Shown piece after piece: positions 1 through 11,354 of a stretch of DNA of 64,000 nt. A model generated the notes under the pieces. The model was not told where the DNA came from, searched no databases, and worked only from the letters and a program-made list of their open reading frames with translations. Source of the DNA: Pontederia crassipes (Eukaryota; Streptophyta; Magnoliopsida; Commelinales; Pontederiaceae); the NCBI GenBank assembly GCA_030549335.1, contig CM060195.1, positions 29,578,874 through 29,642,873 on the forward strand. Direction: 5' to 3'. The stretch's first letter is position 1; every line of letters starts with the position of its first letter. The position numbers and the translations under genes were made by a program.

Positions 1-500
1 AGGCTGAGGTTTCGACCGTAGTATTCGATGAAGAACCAGCTGAAGGTCGGAGGTGACTCGGCCGTAAGGGACCTTTTATCATTACGCCCAAAGATAAAAT
101 CCTTTTTATCTTTACTCCCTTAGAGTCTCGGCCGTAAGGAAATTATTTCATTGCCATTACCCCCTCCAAATCTCGGCCGTAAGAAATTATTTTATCTTTA
201 CTCCCAAAGAGATAAACCATTTTACTCCCTTCGAATTTCGGCCGTAATGAAGAAATTTATCTTGTTACGCCCAAAAGATAAAATCATTTAATTGTTACAC
301 CCTTCATCTTCATGCCATTATGCCCAAAAGATAAAATTATTTATCTTTACTCCTTCAAATGTTAGCCGTAACAAAGAATTAAATCTTGTTACGCCCAAAG
401 ATAAAATCATTTATTTGTTACTCCTTTTGAATCTCGGCCAAAACGATGAATTCTTCATCCTATTCTCGGCCGTAATGATAAATTTTTTGAAATTTTGGCC
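1..500. repeat. Degenerate tandem array (CTCGGCCGTAA units)
   Basis: A short phrase CTCGGCCGTAA or a close variant recurs at about 56, 127, 172, 237, 363, 433 and 465. It alternates with a second phrase of the type TTACGCCCAAAGATAAAAT. Spacing varies from about 30 to 125 bases, so this is an old, diverged tandem array. No coding frame is convincing. It may be part of a retroelement LTR entering from the left edge, but no LTR end is visible. Confidence 0.7.
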
Positions 501-718
501 GATCCAGCACAATCCATTTAAATCTCGATTTTTCCTGCAAAATAATTATCAAAATTTAGTTAATCCATCCACAATTAAAATATTCAGAGAATTTAATAAT
601 TAAAATTGATAAATCCGGAATTACGATTAAAAGTGACTAAAATTGATGCATGCCATGATCAAATTACAGAAATTTTAATTAATATAATTAACTAAAATAT
701 GTTGTATTTTGCATGCAT
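501..718. other. A+T-rich spacer, nothing recognised
   Basis: This is A+T-rich sequence between the tandem array and the first Athila-family LTR. I see no gene, motif or repeat copy elsewhere in the window. It ends where homology to the LTR family begins, at a truncated and not a natural LTR end. Confidence 0.5.
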
Positions 719-3343
719 CAGCTGTCCAAAAAGCTGTCACTGCTGGAATTTCTGCAGATGGACAGGTGGCTTAATCAGGAGGATTAGAACATTTAGATGC
801 TGATCAAAGGATGGAAAAGAGGGATATAAAAGCTGGATTTTTCTGGAGGAGAAAGGGGGCTGATCATTCAAGGGTTTGGAGCAAGGCAAGGCTGCAAAGG
901 ACTCTGCTGGAGGAGCTACTGCCGAGAGCTTGAAGGATCCATGAATTGTATCTGTTTCTCATCCTATTTGATGTCAAATCTTGTAAATATGAGGAGCTAA
1001 ACTCCATTTCTTCTAGGATAGGGTAGTAGTTTAGATTATTTTTGGATGGATATGGACTGTTTTATAATCCTGCACTGAATTCTATCCTGATTTTTAGATT
1101 TTAGATTTCAGAAATGTCCTATATTGATTTATGCTATGTTGTCATTAGACCCATTTGTAATTGATGCCTGAGTGGTCTTATTTGATCTAAACATCCTTCA
1201 GGAATGATTTATGAGATAATATCAGATTTCTAGATTCAATTCTATTGCAAACTTGATTTCTGAATTCTGATTTCCTAGTTTCCTGAATTTCTGAATTCTA
1301 AATTTGATTCCTATGAATGTTGAATCTGTTCTTCATTTCTAACCTGATTAATTGAGTCTTTGGGATGTTGGTATTGTCCCTATCTTGTTCAGAAATGAAA
1401 CAAGATTGTTTGGGCAATCATTTGGCTCAAACCAGATTTTCCACTGATTCCTGAACAGAAATCAGAATTCTGATTTTTCTGGTTTTACATTTCTGAAATC
1501 TGAAGTGTTATAAATCTGATCTTGTCATTTGAAGACCCTATTTGTATTTATAACTGAGAAGTTATCATTTGGTCTAACCCTTGTTCAGAAATGAATCAAG
1601 AATCAATGCCAAGTTCTAGATACAAACCCAATTAGAATTCTGATTTCTACTTTCTGAAATATGATTTTTCTGAAATTTGAATTTTGAATGCCTTCCTGAT
1701 TTCTAAATTCTTAGAATCTGTTTTGTCATTGTGGAGCCACAATTGTTTTGACAACTGAGAGGTTATCTTATGGTTCTATTCTAGTTCAGAAATGATCAAG
1801 ATGCAATGACATTCCTAAGGTTCTAATTTGTAATTGTTGCTGATTTTCTTTTTCCTGATTTCTGAACAATCTGATTTCTGATTTTCCTGGGCTGTTTGAA
1901 TCTGATTGTCATTGGGGATTGAATTAATTGAACAACTGAGAGGTTAACATCTATCCCAATCTTGTTCAGAAATGAATTGAGAAGCTTTGACATTCCTATG
2001 ATTCAAATCTGATTTGGTTTTTCCTGATTTGAATGAGTTGAATGAGTTGCTGATTTTTTGGTTTTCTGAATTCCAAAATCTGATTTCTTGGGCTTTGGAT
2101 CTAATTTTCATCAAGGATTGGATTAATTGAATAGTTGAGAGGCTAATATATGCCCTGATCTTATTCAGAAATGAATCAAGATCTTTGACAATTCAGAATT
2201 CAAATCTGATTTTTTCCAAAATCTGATTTCTTAGTTTGATTCTAATTCTATTTTCTGATTGTTTGGAATCTGATTTGCCAACTGTTAATCCCTATTTTAT
2301 TCAAATCACTGATAGGTGTACTCTAGGAATCCCTTGCAGTCCAGAGATGGGTCAAGGGGCATTTGGCAAACTTGAATTCCATCAATCCACATTGCTGATT
2401 TTCCTGAAATGCTGATTTTTGTTTTCTCATTTTTCTAACTTCTGATTTCCATTGTCAACTCTCATTTTAATCCACTACTGAGAGGTAGTCTTAAGGGCTT
2501 CTTTGAGATCCAGAGATGGGCCAAGGAGCAATGGAAATTGTGAACTCATGTGGCCATTTGTTTTGCATTTCCAATTGAGTGTGTTTGTGTGGATTTCAAT
2601 TTACTTTGCAACCGAGAGGTTGATTTTGAATCTCCCTTGAATTCAGAGATGAATCATGGAACACAAGCACCATTATTGAGTATATTTTATCCTGGTTTGG
2701 TTGATTGGAATGATTCCATCTTTTTATGATTGCAAATGCGAGTTATCATTCCAAACTTCCTTGAATTGCAAAAAATCAGCATTGAATCTTTCTTTTGAGC
2801 CCAATGATAACTTAATTTTCAGTGAGGACCCTCTTTTGATTCAACTTAGCTAACAATTATATAATCATATATTGCTTAGTTAGAGGCCAATTGAGCTGTG
2901 GGAACAGCCATTTTCAAGTTGAATCAAAAGTTGGACATTTAATGATAACTTATTCCATTCCATCCTTAATTAATTTAGATGAACCCCAAATCCTAGAAGA
3001 ACCTTCCTCATAGATAGTTAAACATTTTTAGACTTCATTCTAGCATTTATAATTCAGTTTTGATAAATTTCCAAAACCCAAAAATCTGTTATCATTTCAC
3101 TTTCCATAAAAAAATCTGTTTTCACTTCCCTTTGAAAATATGTTTTTAGCCATTAAAGTAGAACTAATTTAGATTGTTTTAGGGTGCCTTAGACTTCAAA
3201 TTCTTGTGGATACGACAACCTGAGTCTACTACAACTTACCTGTGCACTTGCAGCTAGTGAGTTGGGAGACCAAAAAAATGAAAAATTGACATTTTCTTTA
3301 ATTTCAGCAAGTTATCACTACTCAACCCCAAATATCACTATCA
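719..3343 (+). mobile_element. Athila-family LTR, plus sense, truncated at its start
   Basis: The segment is the reverse complement of most of the LTR at 21056-24620. It shares the phrases around the TTTTTGGACAG motif, the repeated CATTTCTGAA / CTCTCAG units and the TAACAATTATATAA block. It ends at 3343 with the family's characteristic TATCACTATCA terminus. Its own start (which should be TGATCA) is missing: homology begins inside the LTR near 719. At its right edge it abuts the interior of another LTR of the same family in the opposite sense (3344-4147), so it inserted into that LTR. Confidence 0.85.
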
Positions 3344-4147
3344 CCAACTCAGAATATCCTGCTGCTGCAGCAACTTTTTGGACAGAAAAAGTAGATGGTC
3401 CCCCCCTAATTTTTCTCTTTGTGCAGCCTTGTTATACCTGCTGGAAAGTCCACAACAGCAAACATCAAAGCCCTTGAATTGGATTTAAACAAATAAAGCT
3501 TTAAAACAGTGGTATTAGAAGTATCAAATGGACTAGGGTAGCAAGTGAGTGCAGTCAGAAATCAAATATGAATATGATTTCATAGGAATGATAACTTGGG
3601 TGCCAAAACGATAACTTAATTGCCTTAAAAACGATAACTTGTCATAACTTTTGTTGTGGTTATCCAGATGTGATCAAATTTGAACAGCAAAGAGTTAAGA
3701 CAATAATATAATGGATGCCGTAGGCATTTGTGCAGAATTAATGGTTTTGCATGTCATAATTGCCCTTTAACGATAACTTGGCAAAGGAAAAATGATAACT
3801 TGTTCAAATGGACTTAAAACTTTGCACAAGCTGAGATATGACCATCCAAATATGATTCATACATGATAATTTGGGACAAGAAAACCATTGAAAATCAGTT
3901 CACTCAAAATAATGATAATTTGACGTATAAGAATGATAACTTGGCATAGAATTTAAATATTTATGGATTTTGACATTTCAGAACCTCTATGCACATGGAA
4001 TTAAGTATAAAATGAGAAATATCAACTAGTTATCACAATCCATTCATTCCAAGCATAATTGGCGAAAAGATAGGCAAAAGTGGGGCTCGATATGAATGAA
4101 ATACATTTAAAATGGGCTAGAAACTTATAGTGATCAGCTAGTGATCA
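3344..4147 (-). mobile_element. Athila-family LTR fragment, minus sense
   Basis: This is about 800 bp of the same LTR family in minus sense. It matches 14380-14720 and continues through the GATAACTT-rich block. It ends at 4147 in GTGATCA, the outer LTR end seen in the other copies. Its other half is lost: the opposed LTR at 719-3343 sits directly against it. At 4147 it joins the leader of a Tekay-like element, so it had inserted about 50 bp from that element's LTR. Confidence 0.85.
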
Positions 4148-4198
4148 AGACACATAAGACTTAAGACATAAGAGCCAAACTATGGCTCTGATACCATC
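4148..4198 (-). other. Remnant of Tekay-like leader with tRNA-Met primer-binding site
   Basis: Read on the minus strand, TGGTATCAGAGCC (4184-4196) lies two bases after the LTR end at 4199. This is the usual plant primer-binding site complementary to the 3' end of initiator tRNA-Met. It identifies the adjoining LTR as a 5' LTR of a minus-sense element. Only about 50 bp of the internal region survives; the rest is cut off by the LTR insertion at 4147. Confidence 0.85.
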
Positions 4199-5080
4199 TG
4201 TAACACCCCCAAAATTCGGTCTCAATTTAAAAATTTTGCCGAACCCTAGGCGACGTTACTTAGACATTGACATGACCTAATTTCATAAAACATTGCAGCG
4301 GAAACATAATCATAATGAAAAACCCAAGATACATAAACTGGCCCATGGGCCTAATAGGCTCTAACGTATACCCGATAGAGGGTTCAACATACATGAATGA
4401 GTTCAAGTGTAGTGCATGACTCAATAAGAGGCCCATAAGTCATACATACTTCACCCATATAAGGGTTCATCATCATGACATAATATACAAAGATAACTTG
4501 GGCCGTAGCCCAACAGACTCATGTGCAATGTCGCCGTCACGAGGCTCTCGCCGCCGAACCTAAGCCTCCTCCATACCTGCACGCATCCATGGGGGTGCAG
4601 GGGATTTCTCCCGTTAGAGTATGTTGAGGCCCATGCATGCTATGATCTTATACATAATCTCTACATGTCATGGCATATGCATTTCATCATCATGGAACCT
4701 AAATCATATGCATGCTATGAGCTACTTATGCATACTACATGGCATGTGAACATATCATCATGGCAAGATAAGATAACAGGTAACGTCACAATATTTAGGT
4801 CATGCATATCATAGCTTATCATCATACTTATCATTATGCTAAAGCATATCATGATCTTATCTTACTTTACTTTGTCATCTTTGTTCATGACATCATATGA
4901 TATGACAAGTGGACATTCATAATGCATCCTCATAGGTGCCTTCTTCATACTTCTTTATCATCTTTAACTTTATGTCCCAAGTATTTCATCATTCATCTTT
5001 TCATCTTTCATCTTTCATCTTTATTTAGATGATTTCTTATCTTGTCAATTGAGAAGAGTGGTGACTCATAGGTCATAACA

Positions 5081-5219
5081 CTCACTCGTAGGTGAGGTCT
5101 TAACCCTCATCCTTAGATGAGGTCATAACCCTCACCCGTAGGTGAGGTCTTAACCCTCCCCCGTGGGCGAGGTCATAACCCTCATTCGTCAATGAGGTCT
5201 TTCCCCACCCGTCGGTGGA
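5081..5219. repeat. 25-bp tandem hairpin array in Tekay-like LTR
   Basis: Six 16-base inverted repeats start at 5081, 5106, 5131, 5156, 5181 and 5204, a period of 25, 25, 25, 25 and 23. Each has 6-base arms around a 4-base loop such as CGTA or CGTC, and the spacers read GTCTTAACC or GTCATAACC. Examples are CTCACC-CGTA-GGTGAG (unit 3), CTCATC-CTTA-GATGAG (unit 2) and CTCATT-CGTC-AATGAG (unit 5). The arms differ between units, but pairing is mostly kept by matched changes; unit 4 carries a mismatch and unit 1 a wobble. A five-unit copy lies at 12263-12376. Confidence 0.85.
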
Positions 5220-5399
5220 GTCTTAGTTAGGGTACTAATTAGTCCCGAGTCATAAAGAATGCCACACCTTCATCAATCCGTCTTTTAATCATGTTCATCA
5301 ATACATACAATCATTCAATACATGTTGCATCTTTTAACCCTATTTAAGGTCATACAAATTTCAAATCATGCTATGTGTGGACATTCAATCATAACCAAT

Positions 5400-5890
5400 C
5401 ATATTCCAGAACCGGACGATCGTTTTAGGTCACGGTCGACCGCTGGACTAGTATCGGACGACCGATCGGATTATCGGTCGACCATTATGGTCCTTTCGGA
5501 TGATCGAAGTTGAGTTTTGGGTCGACCGCTAATCACAAAATTAACGACTCTTCAAATCGGACGACCGCTGGTATATCGGTCGACCGGTACATGGCTTTCG
5601 AACGACCTGAATAGGGTGTTTGGTCGACCACTAATCACAGAATGTAACGATCTTCTAAATCGGATGACCGCTGGGGTAACGACCGCTATATGTCTTTCGG
5701 GCGTCCGAAATGAGCTTCGAATCGTTCGCTAATCACAGAATGTAACTACTACTCAAATCGGACGACCGCTGAGATATCGATCGACCGATACATGGCTTTC
5801 GGATGACCGAAACAAGGCGCTCGGACATCTGCTAATCACATAACGTATTGACCTCTCCAGAATGGTCGACCGATAAGAAATCGGTCGCCC
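5400..5890. repeat. About 100-bp tandem repeat with GGTCGACCG palindromes
   Basis: Units begin with AAATCGGACGACCGCTG-like sequence near 5555, 5657 and 5755, a period of about 100 bp. They include CTAATCACAGAATGTAAC and several GGTCGACCG or diverged palindromes. The same array occurs in the second Tekay-like LTR at 12560-12687 and 25258-25590. It is much richer in C+G and in CpG than the surrounding LTR. Confidence 0.8.
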
Positions 5891-6733
5891 GTTGTGGGAC
5901 GGCAGACTCACGATTTTTATATGATTTCTTTCCAAATTTTACACACATTAACATATCGACCACATATTGACTTCTAAACATCACATGGGACATTTCTTAG
6001 CTTCCTTAACACTATAATCATGAAGCACATGGGGTTTTCACATAAGAACATTCAACATACTATTCAAGTTCATAAATGTACATAAGCTTTAGGCAAGTTC
6101 ACATGAAGCTATCATAACACAATAAACATGATGAGCAATAGAGTATTAAGCTATGAGATACATGGCATTCTATTCATAGTTAGCAATAGAGCATAAATCT
6201 TAATACAACTTGAAAATACATACTAATATGCATAACCCTTAATCATCATTCCAAGAACACAAGTTGGTTCTTCATGCCCTAATCCAAACAAACACACATC
6301 ATTAGAGGGTGATTAGGGTTTAGGATCCCCTCAAACATACCTTGATTAGCTAATCCTAAAACCTAGCTTCTTCCCCTCCTTCCTTTCCTTCTTCACAGCT
6401 ACAAGAGTGCCTTCTCCTTCCTTAGTTAGTGCTGTCCACGAGCACTAATGAGGTTGCTACAGTGATGATAATGGGTGAGTGAGCTTGCAAGTTGATATAA
6501 TCAAAGAAGAGGATTCTTACTGTAGCTCTTTGGTGTGCTTGGCTGCCTATCGTGAGCTACAGTGGCTGCAAATGGGGGGTTTCTTTGTTGGCCGACATAT
6601 TAGGTAAGTGGCACTTTAGCTTTAGGTTTTTTTATTATTTATAGTGTGATAATTAGTCTTGTGGGCTCATGGGCTGAGTGCACTGGGCCTTTTTACTCTC
6701 CTTTCTTCTCTTTTTTTTCGTTAGAATGTTACA

Positions 6734-6756
6734 CCGATGATAATTGAACGAAAATA
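6734..6756. other. Spacer between LTRs
   Basis: These 23 bases separate the end of the Tekay-like LTR from the start of an Athila-family LTR. They are not purine-rich on either strand, so they do not look like a polypurine tract. They are more likely flanking DNA of the Tekay-like element. Confidence 0.4.
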
Positions 6757-9434
6757 TGATAGTGAAATTGAGGGGTTGAATGATAACTTGCTGATTTTTG
6801 GGTTTAAAGTCAATTTTTTCAATTTTTGTTTCAACTCCCTAACTCATCCTCTACTGCAGTGCACAGGTCAATTATAGTAACTTTAAATGTCGTATCCATA
6901 GTGATTTGAAGTCCTAGACTACCTAAAAACAATTTAGACTAATCTTATTTAAAGTGGCAAAAACAGATTTTTAAAGGAAGTGAAAACAGATTTTTTTTTT
7001 ATTTTAGGAATGCAGAATGATAACTTGTTGTAGATTGCTGAAAAGTTGATTAAACTGAATTGTAAATACTAATCTAGAGTCTAAAAGGGTTTATCTATCA
7101 ATGAGGAAGGTCTTCCTAGGAATTGGGGTTCATCTAATTTAATTATGGATGGAAATGGACAAGTTATCATTTTTTTATTCAAATCTAATTCAACTTCAAT
7201 ATGGCTGTTTTCACAACTCAATTAGACCATAACTAAATAATATATTGTCATATAATTGTTAGCCAAGTTGAATTAGAAGAGGATCCCCACTGAAAATCAA
7301 GTTATCATTAGGTTCAGTTCAAGCCAATTGCTGAATTTTTTGGCAATTTCAAAAAAATCTTAAATGATAACTTCAAAGTATGGTCACAAAATAATGAAAT
7401 CACTTCAGTTAGCTTGGCAGGAATGAAACTTATCTAATAATAGTGCTAGTGTTCCTTGGTTTATCTCTAAACTACCAGAGGACTTTGATTCAACCTCTCA
7501 GCTACAATTGAAAATGAAGTCCACACTTAACACTAATTAATTAGAACCAAAATGTATAGAATCATAAGTTGGGAAATCAGAAATTGTCATTGCTCCTTGG
7601 CTCATCTCTAAATCTCAAGGAAGGCCTTAAAACTATCTCTCAATGGTGGATTAAATTGGGGCTTAACAATGGACAATCAGATTTCCTGAATTCAGGAAAA
7701 CAAAATTTAGCAACTCATTAAAATCAGAAAAGTTCATGGTAATTACAGAATTGAATCATGAAATGTCAAAGTTTCTTAATCCATTTATGAACAAGAGTGG
7801 GACATATGATAACTTCTCAGTTGTTCAATTAATCAAATCCCCAATGTCAATTCAGATTTAAATAGCTCAGGGAAATCTAAAATTGGAAAGTTCAGAAATC
7901 AGGAAAAACAAAAATCAGATTTTCAAGAAATCAGCAATCTCAATTGGATTAGAACCTGAACATTTGGCATTGATTCTTGATTCATTTCTAAACAAGATTA
8001 GGTCAAATGACAACTTCTCAATTGTAGATGCAATCAGGACCTTACAAAGACAAAATCAGGTTCATATGAAATAGAAAATCAGAAATCAGGTTTGAGATCA
8101 ATGTAGGAATTCAGCTTTGTCTACATCCATCCAAAATTAACTTAGACTACTACTCTATCCTAGGAAACATGGGATTTAGCTCCTTATATTTGCAAAATTA
8201 GATACAAGATAGAGTGAAAAATAGAAGCTAACCATCCTGGAGTCAGGGCTGTTCTGCAGAAATCAGCAAACCTTCCTCCACACTTCAGCTCCAATCAGCT
8301 CTAATCCAACCCCAAATTTGTTCTCCTATGCAATGGCCGACCCCCCCCCCCCCCCCCCCCCCATTTCCAGAGTTTCTTCAGCTTATATAAGGCCTATGAT
8401 CACCCTTAGATCAACATCCAAATGTTCCATAGCCTTGATGTAAGCCACTTGTCCAGATGACCCTGAAAATTCCAGCTGCTGTAGCTTTTTGGACCACCAA
8501 ATTAGTGGTCCCCCCCTACTTTTTCCACTTTTTTTTTACAACCTATTTTCCCTACTACAAAAGATAGAACATCAAACATCAAAGTCCTCAAAGAGTTTAT
8601 GAACAAATAAGGATAGAAAAAAGCAACTAGGATTAGCTCAAATGTCAAGCAAGATTTAGTGTTGTGCAGAGTTGCAAATCAAGGTTAAAAATGATAACTT
8701 ATCAATGCCCGGAATGATAACTTTGTATAAATCTTGGAAAATGATCAAATATGGATGGTTCAGAGCACTGAAGACATCAAATGGATTAGGGTGCCAAGTG
8801 AGTGAAGTCAGAAATCAAATATGAATAAGATTTCATAGGAATGATAACTTGGGTGCCAAAACGATAACTAAATTGCCTTAAAAATGATAACTTATCATAA
8901 CTTTTATTGTGGTTATCCAAATGTGATCAAATTTGAACAGTAATGAGTTAGGACAATGATATAATGATTGCCTAAGGCCTTTGTGCAAATTTGACAGTTT
9001 TGCATGTCGAAATGATAGTTTTGCCCTTTAATGATAACTTGGCATTGGAAAAATGATAACTTGTTCAAATGGACTTAAAATTTTGCACAAGTTGAGATAT
9101 GATCATCCAAATATGATTCATTCATGATAGTAATGAATTTAGGGCCAGAAAATCATTGAAAATCAGTTCACTCAAAATAATGATAACTTAACATGTAGGA
9201 GTGATAACTTGTCCTAAAAATGATAAATTGGCATAGAATTTAAATATTTATGGATTTTGGCATTTCAGAACCTCTATGTACATGAAATTAGGTATCAAAT
9301 GAGGAAGATCAACTAGTTATCACAATCTATGCATTTCAAACATAATTGGCCAAAACTTGGGCAATTTAGGGATTCGATAGGAGTGAAATGCATTTAAAAT
9401 GGGATAAAAACCTATAGTGATCAGCTAGTGATCA
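6757..9434 (-). mobile_element. Athila-family solo LTR, minus sense
   Basis: A full-length LTR of about 2.68 kb runs from TGATAGTGAAATTG at 6757 to TAGTGATCA at 9434, with no internal region on either side. The flanking five bases are AAATA on the left and AAAGA on the right, a one-mismatch candidate target duplication. The right flank is the reverse transcriptase of the second Tekay-like element. The left flank is not the expected continuation of that gene, so an ectopic exchange between two insertions is also possible. Confidence 0.8.
8341..8362. repeat. C22 homopolymer
   Basis: A run of 22 C residues lies where the other copies of this LTR have a short C tract (for example AGCCCCCCTT near 14280). 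The minus strand is a G22 run and could form a quadruplex. It probably grew by slippage; the exact length may also be a sequencing uncertainty. Confidence 0.85.
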
Positions 9435-9660
9435 AAAGATCATCAATCCTTGGCAAGGGATACTTGTTCTTGACCATCACCTTGTTGAGCATTCTGTAAA
9501 CAATGCACAACCTTAAATAACAATCCTTCTTCTTGACGAAAAGTACCGGTGCGCCACATGGTGAGACACTTGGCCTAATGAATCCCTTGTCTAAAAACTC
9601 TTTAGTTCATGCATCTCCGCCGAAGCCATTCTGTAGGGCAGCTTCGAAATGGGAGTGGTA
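9435..9660 (-). pseudogene. Ty3/gypsy reverse transcriptase, N-terminal stub
   Basis: The minus-strand translation gives [20 protein letters not shown] followed by [12 protein letters not shown]. This is the start of a plant Ty3/gypsy (chromovirus) reverse transcriptase, upstream of the catalytic YVDD motif. The frame stops at the edge of the Athila-family LTR at 9434, so the palm domain, RNase H and integrase are absent. It follows protease in the same strand order as a normal gag-pol. A frameshift separates it from the protease frame near 9602. It cannot encode an active enzyme. Confidence 0.85.
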
Positions 9661-10232
9661 CCCGGAAGTAGTTCAATATTGAACTCAACTTCCCTTCTTG
9701 GTGGCAATCCTGCAATGTCTTCTGGAAAAACATCGGGAACACGTCCAAGGATTCAAGTGTCTTGGATTGTGAATCCATCTTAGTGACACTTGTCAAAAAT
9801 GCTCTTGCTCCTTTCTTGATCATCTTGCTTGCCTTAGTTGCTGAAATTAGCACTTTGACTTCTTTGGAGGGAACTCCTCGAATCATTGTGGGTTTTGCAT
9901 GATGATCACCTAAAAAAAATTTCTTTTCTTTGCAATACATGCGAGCATCATTATAGGATAACCAATCCATTCCTAGGATTACATCATAATCTACCATAGG
10001 AAGCAATATAAGATCACATGAAAAATTCTTTCTATCTGTTTCTATAGATACATTGGGGACATATCTTCTAGTGGCTACCATTCCGGTAGGAGACACTACT
10101 TCTAGTTGACAATTAGTCACTAGGAGCTTTACCTCTAGCATTCTAACAAATGCATGGGATATAAAGGATTGGGTCGCTCCCGAATCAAAAAGAATATTTT
10201 CATAGTGTCCGACAATTAGAATATTATCTTAG
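9602..10232 (-). pseudogene. Ty3/gypsy retropepsin (Tekay-like element C)
   Basis: An aspartic protease domain lies between gag and RT of the minus-strand element. The catalytic motif reads FDSGATQSFIS, with the DSGA codons at 10175-10186. Some 75 residues later comes VILGMDWLSYNDA, the conserved downstream strand of gypsy proteases. An open stretch of about 179 codons follows the active site, ending in a frame-shifted run into the RT connector ([10 protein letters not shown] replaces the usual conserved motif). A TAA stop precedes the active site near 10230. The family processes Gag-Pol in the virus-like particle; this copy is interrupted on both sides and inactive as a polyprotein. Confidence 0.85.
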
Positions 10233-10344
10233 ATCACATCATTAGCTTGGGTGGCTTCCTTAACTTCCATGGCAAAAACCCTTGCTGGAGCTCTTGATGG
10301 GTTTGCAACCGCTTTTCCTTTGTCTCTATTGTCCCCTCGTTTCT

Positions 10345-11160
10345 CCGGGTAATCTCTTATGTAGTGGCCCATCCTGCCACATTGCAAACATGTCCCGACC
10401 TTAAAGCGGCATTCACCGGAATGAGGTCTCCCACAATTAGAGCATGAGGGTCATGTTTGCTCCACCTTCTTTAGAGAATGATATGGTGCTTTCCTTGGGC
10501 TCTTCCCTTCGTGTTCCTTGATTGCTTTCCCTTTAGCAATCATCATTTCCTTGTATTTCTCCTCATGTTTGGCAGCAAGCTCCACCGCATCCTTCATGGT
10601 GGTGCAACGACCACTCCGGACCCAAGGTTGTAGTCCGGGGTGCAAGCCGTTAATGAACCTTTTGGTCCTTCTTAGCTCTTTTTTATTAAGCTCCCCATTC
10701 TTTTCCATCCTTAGAAAGGTGTTCAAGTATAGGTCCACAGTCATGTTGGCTTGGATGAGATTGAGAAATTCGTCCTTCTTTTCTTTAACATGGTCCGGAA
10801 AGAAACGATCCTCGAACGCTTCCATGAATTTCTCCCACTCAACCTCTTCCTCCCTCTCGAAGGTAGTCTTCAATAGTGCCTTCCACCATGCCTTACCTTG
10901 GCCGCAAAAGCGATGTGCAACATTTCGGGACATCCCATGACCTTAAGGATATCCCCTATCTCCTCAACCCATTATTCAGCCAACTCGGGTTCTTCTTCTC
11001 CATCAAACTGTGGAGGTTGGAGCTGTAGGAACCTCTCAATGGAGTAATCCGATTCATTACTCCTATGGGCATTTTGCACCGCTCGGATTAATCCATCAAG
11101 AAATGCATTCCTTTCGTACTCCTCATCAACAATTGCCAATCTTGGTGGCATCTACATAGC
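10345..11160 (-). pseudogene. Gag of Tekay-like chromovirus, decayed
   Basis: Read on the minus strand, the region begins with a gag N-terminal segment (RNAFLDGLIRAVQNAH, then LQPPQFDGEEEPELAE). It continues with the capsid-like core (GQGKAWWKALLKTTFE, FEDRFFPDHVKEKK, TVDLYLNTFLRM, RTKRFINGLHPG). It ends in a double zinc knuckle, CSNCGRPHSGEC and CLQCGRMGHYIRDY. Gag packages the element RNA; this double-knuckle layout is typical of Tekay/Del-like chromoviruses. Breaks are visible: a TAA after ELAE, a TGA at 10451-10453 just before the knuckles, and the last cysteine of knuckle 2 changed to tyrosine (codon 10349-10351). The longest open piece is 160 codons (10451-10933). Confidence 0.85.
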
Positions 11161-11354
11161 AGCAATAAACATAGCAGCATCATTAGCATGAGATAAACAT
11201 GAAAGAACATATACCTTTAGGTTCGGTGGCACCTCATGACGATTGCACATGGACTCTACACTTAGAAATTTTGCATAGACATTTTAGCCAACATATGACT
11301 TACACATCATATAACCTACTACATACGAGCCAAAACTATAGCTTTGATACCAAC
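11161..11354 (-). other. Leader and tRNA-Met-type primer-binding site of element C
   Basis: This is the untranslated leader between the 5' LTR and gag. On the minus strand TTGGTATCAAAGC (11341-11353) directly follows the LTR end. It differs from the initiator tRNA-Met site TGGTATCAGAGC at one position (A for G). It fixes the element's direction as minus. Confidence 0.8.

Larger units (their letters stand above)
4199..6733 (-). mobile_element. Tekay-like (chromovirus) 5' LTR, copy 1
   Basis: The 2.5-kb LTR has inverted ends TGTAACAC at 4199 and TGTTACA at 6733. It is followed on its sense side by a tRNA-Met primer-binding site. It is alignable through most of its length with the second copy (11355-12687 plus 25258 to about 26390). 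Internal landmarks are a 25-bp hairpin array (5081-5219) and an approximately 100-bp tandem repeat rich in GGTCGACCG (5400-5890). No reading frame inside it is convincing. Confidence 0.85.

Noticed and set aside
5081..5219. Hairpins as transcription terminators or attenuators
   Set aside because: They are tandem, have no U tract and sit in a eukaryotic LTR, so a bacterial-type terminator reading makes no sense.
10518..10940. 140-codon plus-strand frame
   Set aside because: It is the antisense shadow of the gag frame at 10451-10933, whose conserved motifs are on the minus strand.
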